Assembly (NCBI GenBank): GCA_026874595.1
Contig: CM049311.1
Location: 11,375,676-11,439,675 of the forward strand
Direction of reading: 5' to 3'
From: Sipunculus nudus
Taxonomy: Eukaryota; Annelida; Sipuncula; Golfingiida; Sipunculidae
DNA length: 64,000 nt
Part shown: in pieces, positions 60,453-64,000 of the stretch
How positions within the stretch are numbered: position 1 is the first letter of the stretch
Layout: each line of letters opens with the position of its first letter
The notes under the pieces: generated by a model
Databases searched by the model: none
What the model saw: only the letters and a program-made list of their open reading frames with translations
Told to the model about the DNA's origin: nothing
Position numbers and translations under genes: made by a program

Positions 60453-60475
60453 TATATAAATATATATATATATAT
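60173..60475. repeat. TA tracts flanking a decayed copy of hairpin 2
   Basis: Pure TA tracts at 60173-60244 and 60403-60475 surround 60277-60400, which shares 'agccatg-tggtt-attgt-tat' and 'aatgaaccgac-tttctgtgtat' with the hairpin 2 neighbourhood. It appears to be a second copy of the same element. Confidence 0.75.
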
Positions 60476-60957
60476 TTAGGTAAAGAGTAAAAGTAACGCC
60501 TTTTGAACAGACGATTTTTGTTCAGCATTGTTTATTTTGCGATAATAAATAAGTCACTCTATCTAAAACGACATTCTGACTCTCGCATTATGCCGTCATT
60601 ACATTACAGTGAAGATTCAATCAATTAAATATTTGATCATGCAAATATTTCTTCAAACCTTCATTTCTTGAAGGTTTACTTAATCCAATGAAAACCGAAC
60701 TCCATATATAAATACACATGGTTGGCACAATTAAGGTATGAAATTACAGCGGTAGCAATTTATAGTAAATGCCCTTTGATCACCAGTAAATAAATAATAG
60801 GATACAATAATGGACATAGACCATTAACAGATCTATGGCCATTACACTTGGTACGACTGCAAGACATGGTCAGTATGCGATATGCCGACAGCTAAAGGGA
60901 GATATAAAGAGGATAAAACTTTTGATGGAAACAGAAATATTTTTTATATAAGAAGAC
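60476..60957. other. 5' flank of receptor 60958
   Basis: Contains CCATTAACAGATCTATGG at 60821, about 137 nt before the ATG, resembling a sequence 142 nt before the ATG of receptor 57287. No gene. Confidence 0.4.
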
Positions 60958-61827
60958 ATGGCACTCAATAAATCGACGGTCACCACAAATGGTTCGACTA
61001 TGGTGTTTTGTCAGCCATTGTATGATTTACAGTTTGTTTCGTCATTCCTAGTAATCACCATCATTTTGATAGGGAATACAGTCAACATAGTCGCTATCAT
61101 CAAGTTCAACTAGTTACGTACCAAGTCAAATGCCCTGATATGTGCACTGTCTGTTGCTGACATATCGGTAGGTCTGATTAGCCTGGTGTTTAATTTAACA
61201 TGTAAGATATCATTTAGTACACTTGCAATGACCATCGTTGGTTATACCGGAAGTTGGCCTTACAACATCTCAGCTAGAGCACTTCTCATGATTGCAATGG
61301 AACGTTACATTTATATAATACATCCTTTTAAATATATACGTTTCATGACAAAGGCGATGGTTGGGCTGATGATTGCTTTTCCGTATGTTTATTCAGTCCT
61401 CTTTACTATTTCAGTTGAATTACTGGCTTCTTCTTTAGGTATTATGCTTGATCGTATTATTCCTGTCGCACTATATTATGTTGACGGTTTTATTCTTGCG
61501 ACCCTTTATTTAAGCATTTTCTGTACAATATATTCCCAAGCAAAGCGAATACGGCAAGTGACATTATCGGATCATGGCCAAGGATGGAAGAAACCTGAAT
61601 TGAATGCAACCAAAATGCTTGGACTGGTAGTTCTGGCGTATTTCATAACTTGGACACCTTCTATAATTTTATCACGTATACAAAAAGATAAATCAAATAT
61701 TTATAAAATTCTTGCCGTGTTGGCTTATGAAGTGGCTCTCATGGACTCAGCTATAAATGTATTCGTATATGCTGGTGGGAGTTCAGATTTCAGGAAAGCA
61801 TACAAACGTCTTTTTCGCCTCAAATGA
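60958..61827 (+). pseudogene. Rhodopsin-class receptor with one nonsense codon, group C
   Basis: A full-length copy (289 codons) in a single frame, interrupted only by TAG at codon 52 (61111-61113). Group C relatives 23501 and 57287 have tryptophan TGG there, in the loop after TM1, so one G-to-A change explains it. All other features are present: two sequons (N4, N11), C18, IGNTVNIVAI, ALSVADISVG, TCKI, RALLMIAMERY, HPFKY, LNATKMLGLVVLAYFITWTP (KATK changed to NATK) and DSAINVFVY near the end. Translation could start downstream at an internal codon but would lack TM1. It may be a recent pseudogene, a null allele in a polymorphic species, or a stop that is read through. An AATAAA lies at 61965. 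Confidence 0.92.
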
Positions 61828-61964
61828 ACTGAAAAACCGTATTATAACCATTAAAAAGCAAACAGATCAACTACAACATAACAAAAGTCAACTTGGGATT
61901 GAGCTTTATTTTTTATTGTTAACTCAAGGTTGATATCATCTGGATGACATAATGAAGATTTAGG

Positions 61965-61970
61965 AATAAA
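61965..61970 (+). promoter_or_regulatory. Candidate polyadenylation signal
   Basis: AATAAA 138 nt after the stop of locus 60958. A sensible distance, but the hexamer is common in this AT-rich DNA. Confidence 0.3.
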
Positions 61971-64000
61971 TGCTTGTTTGTGATTTAAAATTTTTCCTTT
62001 ATATAATGCCCTACCTCGTTGTATAATAATGCAATGTCAAACATATGATGTTTCTGTACATATATTGGTGTGATTAGTTTCTTAATATAAGATAAATGAG
62101 CGTGTATAATTAAAAAAAAATAAACATATCATAGTAATAATACAGGGTTCTTGATGACACATAAGTCTGTATTTCATTTGGAATCAATGTTTGGATATAT
62201 GAGATAAAAATAATTTATATCAAATTTGTAAGAAGAACAAGAAAGAATGAAATGATAATGGTGTTCTTATTTGTGTACATAATACTGTTGTTTTGTTTTT
62301 TCAAAATATTGCTTTACATTTGTTGTAAGTGCAACTGATATATTATCCATATAAATGGTGTTTGTTTTTAGCCAGAGGTAAAATTTAGATGTTCTAAAAT
62401 AATATAAGATACAATTACTTACCATTAAGCACTTTACAACGTCCTTTCCTTATTTATAATTTTCAACGCAACATCTCTCAAGTTAAGTTTATTTAGGAGA
62501 GTCGTACAAGGGGTTGATAAATCATATCGAAATTTAAAATATGCATTAGAGTATTCATATACTGACAGAAGCGAGGAGTGCAGATTATATGAGAGAGGAC
62601 AAGTGTCTTTTCCTAGGTTGAAGGAAATTTAAATATAAACACCCGTTAGACGAACGTAAAGGAGTAAATTCAGCTGTTTCCCGTAGTTATATGTTTCTTA
62701 AAGGTGCCCATGCACCCCGTCCTACCCCGGGCCACAGAAATGTAAGATGATACAAGCAGCATTCATGTGACTGGATTAATAAACGAAATATAAAATATGA
62801 AGTTATGCCTCTCTCCCCTCAGATCGAGAAAGACTAGTATGAGAGTCAAGGCTTTAAAACAGCTGTATTCTGTATAAACGACGTACACTTAAATATAACA
62901 AAATATAAAATTCGTTAGGTTGCCACACAAATAGAATTGAGTATTGTAAATGACGTTTTGAAAACAATCTCTACCAGATAAATAAGCGACATGAGTGATA
63001 TTCTTTGATCCTAATATGTCTGGCAGACTATTAATTGATTCAATAAAAAAAAAACCGAAGCCATATTCTAAACTTATATGTTTAGAAAAAACTCCCCGTT
63101 TTTAAACTAATCTGTGTGACTGAGGGCAAATATAAATACTTTCTGAGCGGCGCATATACAATTAGGTGAATATATCGAGAGGTGCGAAAAACGTGAACTA
63201 ATATATGGTCAATTAAAAAGGTAATGCTGCTATATGAAGAGCCTATAAATTATTTGCAAAGCATCAAACCCTTCTTAATCTAAGAGATGTTTACTATTTG
63301 ATAAATGAAGAATCTTTATATCATTTCAAGTGATCATTGTCACACATAGCCTAGTCATATTCTGACATGTTTAAGAACAATGAAAAATTACTTGTTATTT
63401 TGTATTTTTTTAATTCATATTATTCTTGATTAATATTATGTTGTTATAACGTGTGACAAAGAAGCTGAAATCAATTTAGACCCATCAGGAGGAACTGCAG
63501 TTATAGACCCATAAATATATATATTTCCGTATATTCATGACGACCTAAAAAAAGCGCTCTTTACCATCATTTTGCTTATGAATTTTGAGTTTGACAATTT
63601 GTAAATCATATCATTTAGGTTTAGCGAATTTCAGACTTTGTTTGGCACACCATTGTTTGTCCGGTATACCTATTACAAAGCAGGCTTTTCAAGCTTTTTT
63701 TACTGATTGATTAAAAATCTGAGTTTCCTGTAAAGTTTTATTTTCAGTCATCAAATGTAATGCCTGATTAAATAGTTTGCCTATGAAATATATATGTCTA
63801 TCAAACAATTATCGTAATAAACCTGTATATTCGATTTAGATTATCCTAAGAATATGCCAAACCTTGGATTAACACTGACGCACTTTCTCCCGTCTGTCCC
63901 TGAAATTGTCGCCCCCCCCCCGGCCCTGGTGTTATGGAACCTAATTGCGCCTTTTTTTCCCCGCCAGATTTCCTTACCCAATAAAATTAGAACTTTTCTG
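61971..64000. other. Intergenic to window end, no gene seen
   Basis: No open frame, repeat or RNA gene could be supported. A poly-C tract lies at about 63911-63920. Confidence 0.45.

Overview
This is animal DNA, not bacterial. It is AT-rich and gene-poor, with long (TA)n microsatellites, tandem duplications, retroelement debris and splice-site-like signals. Its only convincing protein genes are seven-transmembrane (7TM) receptors with an uninterrupted coding region, plus remnants of a C-type lectin, a monocarboxylate-transporter-like protein and a Ty3/gypsy reverse transcriptase. Intronless rhodopsin-class receptor arrays and QPD-type C-type lectins are common in marine invertebrates. A lophotrochozoan such as a mollusc or brachiopod is a reasonable but unproven guess.

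The main content is a cluster of about 12 related receptor loci spread over about 60 kb. Three are intact: 14326-15228 (+), 23501-24373 (+) and 38094-38978 (-). Two are broken by one visible lesion each: 57287-58149 (+, a frameshift that fits a 16-nt deletion) and 60958-61827 (+, TGG to TAG at codon 52). Three carry internal deletions: 29238-29724 (+), 32383-33125 (+) and 55338-56045 (-). Four are old relics: 1530-2300, 18900-19800, 41706-42360 and 51217-51770 (all +). By shared residues they fall into at least four groups: A (14326, 51217), B (38094, 1530, 18900), C (23501, 32383, 57287, 60958) and D (29238, 55338). The 41706 relic is a more distant fifth type. This pattern is local birth-and-death evolution, as in chemoreceptor families.

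The receptors share unusual core motifs. ERY replaces DRY. The proline of NPxxY is missing in every copy with a readable TM7. The TM6 motif is (T/I/A)W(S/T)P instead of CWxP. The usual TM3-ECL2 disulfide cysteines are not evident. Group C instead keeps a cysteine at residue 18 and another at about residue 82.

Layout: 1-5200 holds a receptor relic and a degenerate repeat block. 5230-8041 is a G-rich region followed by an 870-bp tandem repeat of three copies. 9800-10250 has a transporter relic. 14.3-33.1 kb is the core of the receptor cluster. 31.0-31.9, 34.0-34.8 and 37.6-38.05 kb are tandem duplications, with a gypsy RT fragment at 34.7-35.0 kb. 40.8-41.0 kb holds a candidate first exon of a membrane protein, and 42.4-42.5 kb a candidate promoter and exon. 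46.2-46.8 kb is a damaged C-type lectin domain. 51-61.8 kb has more receptors and a block of microsatellites with hairpins. The final 2 kb shows no gene.

The receptors are probably each transcribed separately; nothing suggests operons. Ligand and tissue cannot be read from sequence.
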